Positions 10,898-20,914 of a DNA stretch of 64,000 nucleotides are shown one piece after another. The position numbers and the translations under genes are program-made. Under the pieces are notes generated by a model. That model worked only from the letters and a program-made list of their open reading frames with translations. It searched no databases and was not told where the DNA came from. The stretch comes from Narthecium ossifragum. Lineage: Eukaryota > Streptophyta > Magnoliopsida > Dioscoreales > Nartheciaceae. The DNA lies in contig OY986971.1 of assembly GCA_963920575.1 (NCBI GenBank), forward strand, positions 10,666,779-10,730,778, given 5' to 3'. Every line of letters begins with the position of its first letter. Position 1 is the stretch's first letter.

Positions 10898-12895
10898 ATG
10901 CAAGGTCGCCGATCACGGAAAGAAAAGTTGTTGCCCTTGAACGATAAAGTAGATCAAATTGGTTGGAAGAAGAAATCTAACAAAGACAGCCTGTCCACAT
11001 CAGATTTAGGAGTTCAAGAGGAGGAACAAGAGGAGATGGCGCTCAATAATAATTTACGTCCTTTGGAGGAGTACGCGAGGCCTACTATTTCTACCTCACC
11101 TTCGTGCATTGCGTTACCTGCAGAGGCTAGAAATTATGAACTTAAAAATCTACATTTTTCTATGCTTCCTGAATTTCATGGTTTACCTTCTGAGGATGCA
11201 CTAACTTTTGTGAAGGATTATTATGCTACTATTCAGACTTTTCCTCTAGGTGGCATTACTGAAGATCAATTGAGGATGCGTTGTTTTCCTTACACATTGA
11301 AGGATAAAGCTAAGAGATGGTTGATGTCGTTGCCTCCTGGATCACTCACTACTTGGGATGCAATTTATAACAAGTTTGTTAGTAAATTTTATTCTCATGC
11401 CATGACTACTAACTTGAGAAGGCAAATTCCAAATTTTCAGCAATCTGATGGAGAACCATTCCATGAAGCATGGGATAGATTTAAGATGCTTTTGATGCAA
11501 TGTCCACATCATAACTATTTCTTAGAAAATCAGATGCAATATTTTTATGATGGACTAAATCTTTCTTGTCAGACTATGGCAGATAATGCTGCAGGTGGAG
11601 CGATGTTCAAAAGGACACCACCGGAGGCATATGAAATCTATGAGATGCTAGGATCAAACTCGCAGCAGAGGGACACGAGGAATAAGGCGAGAGGCATCTA
11701 TGAGCTGAACCAGAATGATGACATGGCAAGGCAGATTGCAACCCTTAACAAGAAGATAGACGCTATGATGTCCACACAAGCAAAACCGGTTGAGGTTTGT
11801 TCAATTTGCAATATTGTTGGTCATAGGTTTGATTCATGTCCTTCTGGTAGTGAATTTCCTGAATATGTGCAAGAGCAAGCTAATTTGATGAATGCTTATA
11901 ACCCGAGACCTAGATTTGACCCTTATGCAAATACTTACAATTCTGGTTGGAGGGAACATCCGAATTTTTCATGGAAAAATAATGCTAATCCTAGTATGCC
12001 TTCTGCTAATCAGTCTAACTCACATGTTAAGTCGTCTTTGGAAGCGACTATGTTAGCTTTTATGCAGAAAATAGACTCAAGGATGGAACAACAAGATTCA
12101 ACCATTGCTCGACAAGGTGCAGCCATTGCTCAGCATGATGCGGTACTAAAGAATGTTGCAGCATCCATTGAGAAGTTGGAAGTTCAAGTGGGACAGCTTG
12201 CAGATGCTGTACGAGCCCATGTTCCTGGCAGATTTCCAAGCCAACCAGAACAAGCCAACGCAGTTACTATTCTTCGTTCAGGTAAGATTATTGATAATAA
12301 GATTAATGCTGAAGTTATTAATGAGTTAAATGATGATGCAAGTGAGGAAGTTGAAAAGGAGGAACGCTCGAAAAGGCCACCATCGGCCACATCTGCTTTT
12401 GATCATGAAAAGAGAGCAAATTCAGTTCCGGAGGTTCATCACAACTCTCCTCCACCATATGTGCCGCCGATTCCGTTTCCAGGCCGCCTGAAGAAAGCCC
12501 AAATGGATAAGTCTTATTCTGAAATTTATGATATTCTATCTAAGGTTAATGTGAACTTACCATTGCTTGATGTGATTAGGAAAATGCCAGCCTTTCCAAA
12601 GTTCTTCAAGGAACTACGTACTTCTAAACGTAAGTATGAACCTCATGAAAAGGTGATGGTTTCAGAGACGGCAAGCGCGGTTCTACAAAGGAAGCTTCCA
12701 CCCAAGCTTAAGGATCTAGGGAGTTTTAATATTAATATTACTGTTGGGGATACAAAAATAGGGGAGGCAATGCTTGACTTAGGAGCTAGTGTTAATTTGA
12801 TGCCTTACTCTGTTTTCCTTCAGCTATGTGTTGGTAAATTAAAACTACTACGATGTCTCTACAACTTGCAGATCGTTCAATTAAATATCCATTAG
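10898..12895 (+). CDS. Gag-protease polyprotein, first frame (TR-GAG-like element)
   Basis: 665 residues. The central part is a retrotransposon gag domain (MLPEFHGLPSEDAL, LKDKAKRWLMSLPPGS, PFHEAWDRFKMLL). It is followed by a CCHC knuckle in C-x2-C-x4-H-x4-C spacing (CSICNIVGHRFDSC, about residue 302) and a coiled-coil-like stretch (IEKLEVQVGQLADAV). Near residue 628 comes the protease active-site motif DLGASVNLMPYS. About 20 codons later the frame ends out of register and the protease continues in the overlapping frame from 12853. The start ATG is 26 bp after the primer-binding site. Gag assembles the particle and the protease would mature it. No polymerase follows, so an autonomous relative must supply it. 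Confidence 0.85.
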   Translation: MQGRRSRKEKLLPLNDKVDQIGWKKKSNKDSLSTSDLGVQEEEQEEMALNNNLRPLEEYARPTISTSPSCIALPAEARNYELKNLHFSMLPEFHGLPSEDALTFVKDYYATIQTFPLGGITEDQLRMRCFPYTLKDKAKRWLMSLPPGSLTTWDAIYNKFVSKFYSHAMTTNLRRQIPNFQQSDGEPFHEAWDRFKMLLMQCPHHNYFLENQMQYFYDGLNLSCQTMADNAAGGAMFKRTPPEAYEIYEMLGSNSQQRDTRNKARGIYELNQNDDMARQIATLNKKIDAMMSTQAKPVEVCSICNIVGHRFDSCPSGSEFPEYVQEQANLMNAYNPRPRFDPYANTYNSGWREHPNFSWKNNANPSMPSANQSNSHVKSSLEATMLAFMQKIDSRMEQQDSTIARQGAAIAQHDAVLKNVAASIEKLEVQVGQLADAVRAHVPGRFPSQPEQANAVTILRSGKIIDNKINAEVINELNDDASEEVEKEERSKRPPSATSAFDHEKRANSVPEVHHNSPPPYVPPIPFPGRLKKAQMDKSYSEIYDILSKVNVNLPLLDVIRKMPAFPKFFKELRTSKRKYEPHEKVMVSETASAVLQRKLPPKLKDLGSFNINITVGDTKIGEAMLDLGASVNLMPYSVFLQLCVGKLKLLRCLYNLQIVQLNIH

Positions 12896-13314
12896 GCATT
12901 GTAGAAGACATCTTAGTACAAGTTGATAAGTTAATTATCCCTGCTGATTTTGTGATATTGGATATGGATGATGCACCATTGAATGATAGAAAATTGCCTA
13001 TTTTGTTGGGACGCCCATTTATGGCTACAGCTGATACTATGATTAATGTGAAGGATGGTAAGCTCAGCATGACAGTTTTAGGTGAAACTGTTGAATTTAA
13101 AGTGTTTGAGTCCATGTCCTATCCTTCAAACTCTTTTGATTGCTTCTCAATAGATGTTGTAGATTCATTGGTGTTCTCTAATTTCAAGCAGGAGCAAGTG
13201 AAGACTACACTGGAAGTGGATTTGCCGATGGCGAAGGATGGCTTGCACAGTTATAAGAGAGCAAAGGAGGTCTTCGCACCGCTTGAAGCATTACAGCCAT
13301 ACGAACCTGGCTGA
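12853..13314 (+). CDS. Protease, C-terminal part in shifted frame
   Basis: This frame continues the aspartic protease: ADRSIKYPLGIVEDILVQV, LPILLGRPFMATADTMI and GKLSMTVLG are typical C-terminal protease blocks of plant gypsy elements. It ends at 13314 in ALQPYEPG. A one-base change near 12845-12855 would account for the break with the preceding frame. It could be a recent mutation or a natural frameshift; the almost unmutated state of the rest does not decide. No reverse transcriptase, RNase H or integrase follows. Confidence 0.75.
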   Translation: MSLQLADRSIKYPLGIVEDILVQVDKLIIPADFVILDMDDAPLNDRKLPILLGRPFMATADTMINVKDGKLSMTVLGETVEFKVFESMSYPSNSFDCFSIDVVDSLVFSNFKQEQVKTTLEVDLPMAKDGLHSYKRAKEVFAPLEALQPYEPG

Positions 13315-14537
13315 ATCTTGAGGCTTTGCAGTACGTCTTGCCTAGACGTTAAATAAAGCGCTGGGTGGGAGGCAACCCACCAAGGTAACCAGTTTTTAAC
13401 TTTAAGTTTTAGTTTTCAGTCTTATGTTTCTCTTTTGTTTTGTTTCAGGTTTTCAGCCACCCTGAGGATCCTTGAGGAGATGTTCGCTATTCTATCAGGT
13501 GGCCTCTTTCTTATTTACAGTATCTTGTCTCTTCCTTCTCTGGAAATTTTTGGATTGCCACCTCCTAAATATTTTTATTGAATAAATGCACACATTGAGG
13601 ACAATGTGAATTTCAGGTTGGGGGGTGTAGGCATGCATGACCTTATGCATGTTACCTTATTGAGTTTAATAGTGTTGAATTGATTATGTTACTAGAAATT
13701 GTACATGAGCTGAAATTTTTTTATGCTTATTATGCATGTTGCTTTCATATGGATTGACCAATACATTGATTGCATGCGTGATAACCTGAAAGTATAACAT
13801 CATGTGATCCACACACGAACACTTTATGTGCAGCGGTAATTATACTCACTAGAGGAATGAGCATGCTATTGTTAATCTAGACCATGATTTCAGCATTAGC
13901 TAGTGTTGAGTATTGCATGCAGAAAAAAAAAAAAAGAGAAAAAGTTCTGGAGCTTAATTAAGCTGTGCCTAAACGACTGTTAAGTGATCTACTGAGTAAC
14001 CGGGTGTTCTTGCCTCAGGAAACTGGGAGCTCGCGTAAAAAGGTAGAACCACTTATAGCTATAAAAAATAAAAAAAAAACTATTAAGTGTTTTGCTAAGT
14101 AACCGGGTCTCTGCGCCTCAAGAAGCGGAGAGTGCTCGCGTAAAAAGGCAAAATGTCTGATAGTTGAAAAGAAAAAGAAAGAAAGAAAGAGGATGTTGTA
14201 CTTAAAGTGCGAGGGTTGGATGATTGGTCATGAAGATAGTAGCGTGTTTGGACTAATGGTGGGTAGAAGTTGCTTCTGCACGTAACATTTATTTGTCACG
14301 TCACATGTGTTCTTCTGGATGGTGTTAGCATATTTGAAGTGTAGAAGTTGATTTCATATGTTGGTAGTATATGTATGAGTATTATAAGTTTTCGTGCTCT
14401 GTACGGTGTACAACACTATTGACTTGATAAGGTAGAATTTTTATCAGACATGTCTACATCCTTGAACCGTTGGTGTGCTTAATATATTTTATGCGCTTAA
14501 AATTGCTAGAGACTAGCAATAAGCTGGTTGGGGGGTG
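13315..14537 (+). other. Non-coding internal region of the TR-GAG-like element and polypurine tract
   Basis: No coding sequence. It contains GGGAGGCAACCCACC near 13369. A duplicated module appears at about 13979-14045 and 14080-14152, each holding AGTAACCGGGT, GCCTCA and CTCGCGTAAAAAGG. AAGCTGGTTGGGGGGTG (14521-14537) directly precedes the 3' LTR and is the polypurine tract; a similar GTTGGGGGGTG occurs at 13618. In autonomous relatives pol would occupy this place. Confidence 0.7.
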
Positions 14538-16141
14538 TGATGAGTGCATGAAAGTGCACTCTAAATAACCTTATAACCATCTCAATTGCTAGATTATTAT
14601 CCTTAATCAGCATCTTTATTACTATTTTTATATCTATATGTTGCTTCACATGGTTGTTTGGAAAATGCAGGAAATTGGAGCTAAAAGAAGCTGAAAAGAG
14701 TATATGGATCAACTTCAAAAATTAATCTGTACCTGATCATGAAGAATCAGCTTATGTGCCATATATGGTTGGAAAGCTCCTGAAGTCTAGATTCTGGAGA
14801 ATTTTACGGTTCGTGATTCCGAGTTTCCTAGAGGAAGTTACGGCAATTTTAATACCGATGGCGCAGTCTGAATGGCAGCACAGTAAATAAGCTGGAAGTC
14901 CGATCGATCTCTCCATCCCTCCAAAGGTGTCCGATCGATCCGACACCAATGGTCCGATCGATCGGACTCGGGAAAAGCCAAAAACAGCTGATTTTTACTC
15001 AACCGATCGATCCAACGCTCATAGTCCGATCGATCGGACTTGGGAATTAAAGGTTGACAGAATGTATGCTTTTTAGAGGAGCAGAGTTCGATCGATCCGT
15101 CCATCGATCGGACTCAATAATAGCCAGAGAAGATGGATTTTTACGCATCCGATCGATCCAGCCCTTATAGTTCGATCGATCGTGCTCGGGCGAAGCCAGG
15201 AATTGATGTTTTTAATGAGACGGATCGATCCAACACCTAAAGTCCGATCGATCCTACGTTTCCAGTGAATTAAATCAACGGTTTTGATTTAACCCGAGTT
15301 TAGGCCTATAAATAGGATACTTAGGGTTATCAAAAGGGGACTTTTGGAGGACTTTTTGGCAGCGTTTGGAGGCGAAGAGAAGAGTTCTAGGCTTGGTTTT
15401 CTTTTCTTATTTCTTCTTTATTTCTCCATTAGTTTTGTTGCCCTCATGGTGAACATGAGTGGCTAGTTTCTTTTCTAAGGTACCGATGTAGCCCTAACTG
15501 AATCATTCTATGTTAATGGATCATGATTATTTAATCAGTTTATTTTCCTTGTTTCATTCATTATTTTAACTGAGGTCTTAAATACATTTATCTGGCCAAT
15601 AAAAGTATTATGGATTGTTTTATGTGAGATTGGGCGAGGGTTCATTCCCTAATCTTGCAGGATCTATGAATGAATGAGTTTATGTCGAGGCCGGGTTCAA
15701 GCTAAGAGTATTCTTGGTTCATAATTGTTCTTCAGAGCTTAATGGATTCTTGATTAACACTTAGTTATGGGTTCATTAACTAGGGTTAATTGAGGGTACT
15801 TGGTGAAGACCGCGGCCGAACGGATCATCATACCGGAAGAACGAGCCCTTGGAAATAAACTGAAATCTTGATTGATTCAATGCATAGAATGAGGATGTTA
15901 TGGTGAAATCGGAACCTTAGTATTCATCCATCATATTTCTATCGTTTTCTTATTTCGTTATTAGATCTTCTATTCTCAATACTTCATATCTCTTATTTTC
16001 CCTTTCTTATTTTCTTTCTTTTCTGTTCTTTAGTATTTTACTCTAATAATCTCTACAAATCTCTGTGGGTACGATACTCGTCTTGCTACTATACTGATTG
16101 CACCGATTCGTATACTTGTGAGATATAAAATTTATTCATCA
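14538..16141 (+). repeat. 3' LTR of TR-GAG-like retrotransposon
   Basis: 1604 bp, TGATGAGTGC to TTATTCATCA, colinear with 9245-10848 and differing only by scattered substitutions. It is followed by the target duplication GCTGG (16142-16146). Equal length and near-identity indicate a recent insertion. Confidence 0.95.
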
Positions 16142-16552
16142 GCTGGCCATGGGGGAGAGAGAAGGCGAAAGAGAGGGAGGCCGGCCGGCCGCGGGAGAGA
16201 GAGAACGCGAGAGGGAGGGAGGGAGGCCGGCCGGCCGCGAGAGAGAGAGAGAGGGGGCCGCGGGAGAGAGAGAAGCGAGAGAGAGGGAGGGAGGCCGCCG
16301 GGAGAGAGAGGCCGGGGGAGAGAAAGAGAGAGAGGGTGTGGGAGAGAAAGAGAGGGCGCCGGCGAGAGATAGGCCGGAGGAGAGAGAGAGGCCGCGGGAG
16401 AGAGAGCCCGCCGGAGCCGGGAGAGAGATCGTCGGGAGTGAGCATCGGGGGAGAAGGAGAGGGGTATAGTGGGGTTTTTATTTTTATAAAAAATATTTTT
16501 TATGGTGTGTTGAGTTTAAAAAATGGTGTGGATAGCGGCACCCATTATACAA

Positions 16553-17322
16553 ACATACCATATCCTTAGTATCTTAAAAAGTTATGAAACAATGGTGGAC
16601 GGCATCGAATGGAGAAAGCGCTACGGAGACAGACAGCCTCAAGAGCGCGACGGAGACAGACAGCGTCAAGCATAGAGAGACTTTAACAAATAAGACCTAC
16701 GCAGGCTACGAATCAAGTAATAATCTAACTTAATACAAGTTGGAGGTAACTTTTATAATTTAGAACTTTGTTAGGTAAGTTGATTAATTTAATAGTCGAA
16801 CGATATGTATTAAAATGTTAAATAGTTGATATATACCTTGGAAGAGAAAGACCGAAGAAAGAGAAAGGAAAGAGAGAGAGAGAGAGAGGAGAGAGTAGAA
16901 AAGAGACAAACTGAAGAGAGAGGAAGGACAAATTGACGAGAGAGAAAGTGGGGAGAGAGAGAGACATGAGAGAGAAATCGAAGAGGAGAGAGGAGAGAGA
17001 AAAGAGCAAACATATAGAGGAGAGAGAAAAGAGAGTTGAGGAGAGAGAAAAGAGTGGAGAGAGAACGGAAAGACAGAAAGACCGAAGATAGAGAAAGAGG
17101 AGAGAGTGCAGGGAAGATAGAGAGAGGAGAGGATTAGAAGAAAGAGAAATGAGGGAGAAATCAAACCGAGTGGAGAGAGAGGGTGAAGAGAAAGAAAAAG
17201 TGAGAAAAGGACTAAAAAAAGAAGACTGAAAAGAGATTATATGAGGAGATAGAAATAGAGGGAAGAGGCGGGAAGAGATTTAAGACATACCGAAGATAGA
17301 AAGAAGAGAATGGAGAGATAAA
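16553..17322. other. Direct-repeat copy followed by GA-rich tract
   Basis: 16580-16830 is a diverged copy of 8395-8690. From 16845 to 17320 the sequence is imperfect GAGAGA/GAAAGA, with no credible gene. The GA-rich tract resumes at 26425 after the MULE, which shows the MULE inserted into it. Confidence 0.6.
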
Positions 17323-17635
17323 GGAAAAAATTTTAAAATAATCTTATTTTAATAAAATATTATTAAAATAATTCTCTCCAAAAAGTATTTACCGATCTAT
17401 GCCTCGTTTGGCCACGTCAGCGCCACGCTGGCGTGGCCTTTCATTTTTTACTCCCGCGGTCAAAGACGTAATTTCAAATTACGTCTTTAATTAAAGACGT
17501 AACTTCGAGTTACGTTTTTGACCGTTGACCACCAAGTGCGCCGCGACCAAGTGCGGAGCCTAGAGACACGCCTAATAAGGCGTATCTCCAAGTTACGTCT
17601 CCATAAGACACGTAACTTGGAGTTACGTCTCCAAT
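17323..17635 (+). repeat. Left terminal inverted repeat of MULE, with palindromic iterons
   Basis: It pairs with 26085-26399. It carries palindromes of the form GACGTAAC-N5-GTTACGTC at about 17464, 17495 and 17606, plus a half-site near 17585, and the segment GCCACGTCAGCGCCACGCTGG near its outer part. The terminal repeat is the expected binding site of the element's transposase and the likely promoter of the transposase gene. Confidence 0.85.
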
Positions 17636-18364
17636 TCTAATTACCCCCGACGGCCAGCCCGCCTCCTTTCCCACCCGACACCCTTCTCCTTCTCCAAACC
17701 CCTCTACTTCTCTCGATCTCCGGTGATTTTCCGGCGATCTTCGTCGCCGAGCGTCCGCACGTGGCCAGCGGGTCCCCTCCTTCCCCACCTGCCCCCCCTC
17801 CCAACCGAGCATACCTCCCTCCCCACTTACTCGTACGGCGCGATTTTCCGGCGATTTTCCGGCGATTCTCCGGCGAAAACACCTCCAAACTTCTAGATCT
17901 TCTCCATCTTCCTCTCCAAGTGAGATTTTTCTTTAAAATTTTAACAATGTATTTGTTATGTAAGAATTAGGGTTTATATATGCAAAATTAGGGTTTTTTT
18001 ATGCAAAATTGATTTTTTTCAGAGTATAAAATTGATTTTTTATGCAAAATTTGATATTGATTTGATTATGCTGTAATGCATCATAATTTCTATGTATTTG
18101 TTGTTTGAGAATTAGGGTTTACATATGCAAAATTAGGGTTTTTTATGCAAAATTGATTTTTTATGCAAAATTTGATATAAATTTGATTATGTTGTAATGC
18201 ACCATTATTACTTCATTGATCTAGAAAATGATATGCTAATTTTTTCCTAATTTTAGTTCAATTGGTTTATATGAAATCTATTTTCCATATGAATTTTTAC
18301 TATTAACTTGGAATTTCCTTCTAATTGGCTCATAATTGTTATTATATTTGTATTATTTATAGTG
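17636..18364 (+). other. 5' leader / first intron region of the mudrA-like gene
   Basis: It starts as a C-rich leader (17640-17920) and becomes AT-rich with repeats of 'atgcaaaattagggtttttt' (near 17981 and 18127). A TTTATAG acceptor at 18356-18362 precedes the start codon. It is likely an untranslated exon plus intron. Confidence 0.5.
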
Positions 18365-20914
18365 ATGGATAATGGCATTATTCCACTATTGTGCCGGATG
18401 GACGGAAATGTGGAATTTAAGGGTAATGCGGGCGATATTGAGTACATAGGTGGCCGAATAAAACCTACTAGGATACGAAAGAACGCAAGTTATGCAGACT
18501 TGAAGGCTTTAATGTTTGATTTAACTGGATGCAATCCAAGCTATTTCAACATTCGCATAACTTGTAGATATCCTATGGGAGAAAACACGTATTGCGGTGT
18601 GGACATAAAGGATGATAGTGATACTACTGGCATTTTTAGTCTCTACCCGGTCATTCCAAGTATTCAGTTATTCTTGGTGAAAATTGGTGTCGAAGTCAAC
18701 AATGATCCTCCAAGTAACACGGCATTTGGTGAATTTACACGCCTACTACAACGAGAAGACGATTCAATCGATAACGTCTCTCTTGGGTCCTATGGCGCTC
18801 CCACATTTGGTTATCAAATATCACAGTAAGTAACATATTGTGAAACATTATATGTAATGTTATATATAAGGTATGCCCTTCATTCATGAGTCACTTGTGT
18901 ATGAACATGCAGGCCTTATCAGCAGGAGGACACATGGTTGACTCATGAATACACACAATCCACTCCGGGTACATATGTGAGACCCCACACACATAATGAT
19001 TTCGATGCAGGCCCATCGAGTTTTCGTAGAGGCCACCAATATGATGACAATGTCGTAAGCAATCATGGTGACGCTTATATGCCTTCAACATCTCGAAGTC
19101 CCTTGCTAGATGCTGATGTTGAGGACCATCATGATGATCATGATGATGATTGGATCGAGAATACTGCACTGAGCAATGAGCCATTGCATCATGATGAAGA
19201 TATTGACGATCCAATGCCTCTTAGTCCAACACAGTATGAAGAGGAGCTACCAGATGAATTCCCAGATGATGAGTGGGTCGACCGGATGATGCGGCAAAAT
19301 ACCATACCCGGGGTAATTGAAGATCCGACTCCATTTGAAGGTGAATTTTACAAGAAGCAGATATTCGAGACCAAGGCATCACTTATGCATGCTCTTCAAC
19401 AGTATGAGCTTCGGAGGTTTGCAGAACATAGCACCGTTAAGTCAGGGCCAAAGGTGTTGACAGTCAAGTGCTGCAATCCTGATTGTCCTTGGCGTCTGCA
19501 TGCGTCAACTTACAAAGAGTCATCTTACTTTCAGGTGAAGAGTTATAGTGGTCCACATACTTGTCGAGCAGGTCTGTTGAATACCAACCACCGCCACTGC
19601 ACTGCACAATTCATATGTGGTATCATACTTGGTGCGGTAAGGACAAACACCTCGATGACTCCCAAAGATATTGTGCAAAGAATCAAAGACGACTATCATG
19701 TCAACATCAGCTATGCAAAAGCATATCATGCACGTATACTAGCTATGCAGATTATATTTGGTGATTGGAAAGAATCATATAATATCCTGCCTTGGTATAT
19801 GCAAGCAATGGTGGCAGATAACCCTGGTACTGTAGTGAAGCTTCAAACGGAGACTGTGTGCACCGGTGTTGATATATTTGAGCGTGTGTTTTGGTCGTTT
19901 CATCCTACTATCGAGGCTTTCAAACACTGTCGACCCATAATATCTATCGATGGAACACACCTATATGGAAAGTATCTTGACACTTTATTAGTTGCGACGG
20001 CAGTGGATGGCAACGATCATTTGATATCAATAGCATTTGCCGTGGTTGAGTCTGAAAATTCCAGCAGTTGGTCATGGTTCCTTGCTCTACTTAGAGTATA
20101 TGTGGTCAGTGGAAGAAGAGGTATAGCTATAATTTCAGACCGACACAGAGCAATCAAAGAGGCAGTAAGGACAGAGTTCCCTCCACCGTTAGGCTCCCAG
20201 CGATTCTGTATGAGGCACTTTGCAGACAACTTCAGAAGCAAGTTCAGGGATGATAATTTGTATAGCTTATTTTGGGCTGCAGCAAAGAAGATCCACAAGG
20301 AGGCATTTGATAAGATCATGGATGGAATTAAATAAGTTAAGCCAGAAGCTTATCAGTGGCTCGTTACCGCAGAGCCACCAGAAACTTGGGCGTTGTCTCA
20401 TGATGATAACAAACGGTTTGGCTCAATGACCACCAATTGGTCTGAAAGTTTGAATAATGGTTTGAAAGGTGTACGAGATTTGCCTATTAAAGCATTAGTG
20501 GCCAAGACCTTAGAAAGGATGAACGACCTCTTCAAGCGCCGTCGTCGTGAGGGCCAAGCAATGACTGGTGAGCTGACACCAGTAGTCGAAGATGTACTAC
20601 GCAAGAATTGCATACTAGCCCAATCATGTCATGTGCAATCATTTGACGGTGGTGAGTACTCGGTGATAGAACGACATGAGCTTACATTTACTGTCAAGTT
20701 ATCTGGACAGGGAGGGACATACAGCTGTGGACAATTTCAGATGATGCTTTATCCATGTCCGCACGTTCTAGCCGTATGCGGTGACATATCGATCAGGGCT
20801 TCGGCATACGATTTCGTTTCACCGTTTTACTCCTCCAGCACGTACAAACAAACATATGCAACTCATTTCCATCCTGTTCGTGGAGATCAACACTGGCCGG
20901 TAGTCGAAGAGTAC

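Larger units (their letters stand above)
8745..16543. mobile_element. Non-autonomous MULE with nested retrotransposon
   Basis: The left end begins GGGTGCGGTTATCCGCACC. The right end, read inward, begins GGGTGCCGCTATCCACACC. Both then continue for over 70 bp into near-identical sequence with AACACACCA and a run of AAAATATTTTTTATAAAAAT. Both ends are flanked by ATTATACAA (8736-8744 and 16544-16552), a perfect 9-bp target duplication, which is the Mutator signature. Without the nested retrotransposon at 9245-16141 it is about 0.9 kb of CT/GA-rich sequence with no transposase. Its long open frames follow the GAGAGA and GGCCGGC repeats and are not credible genes. Confidence 0.85.
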
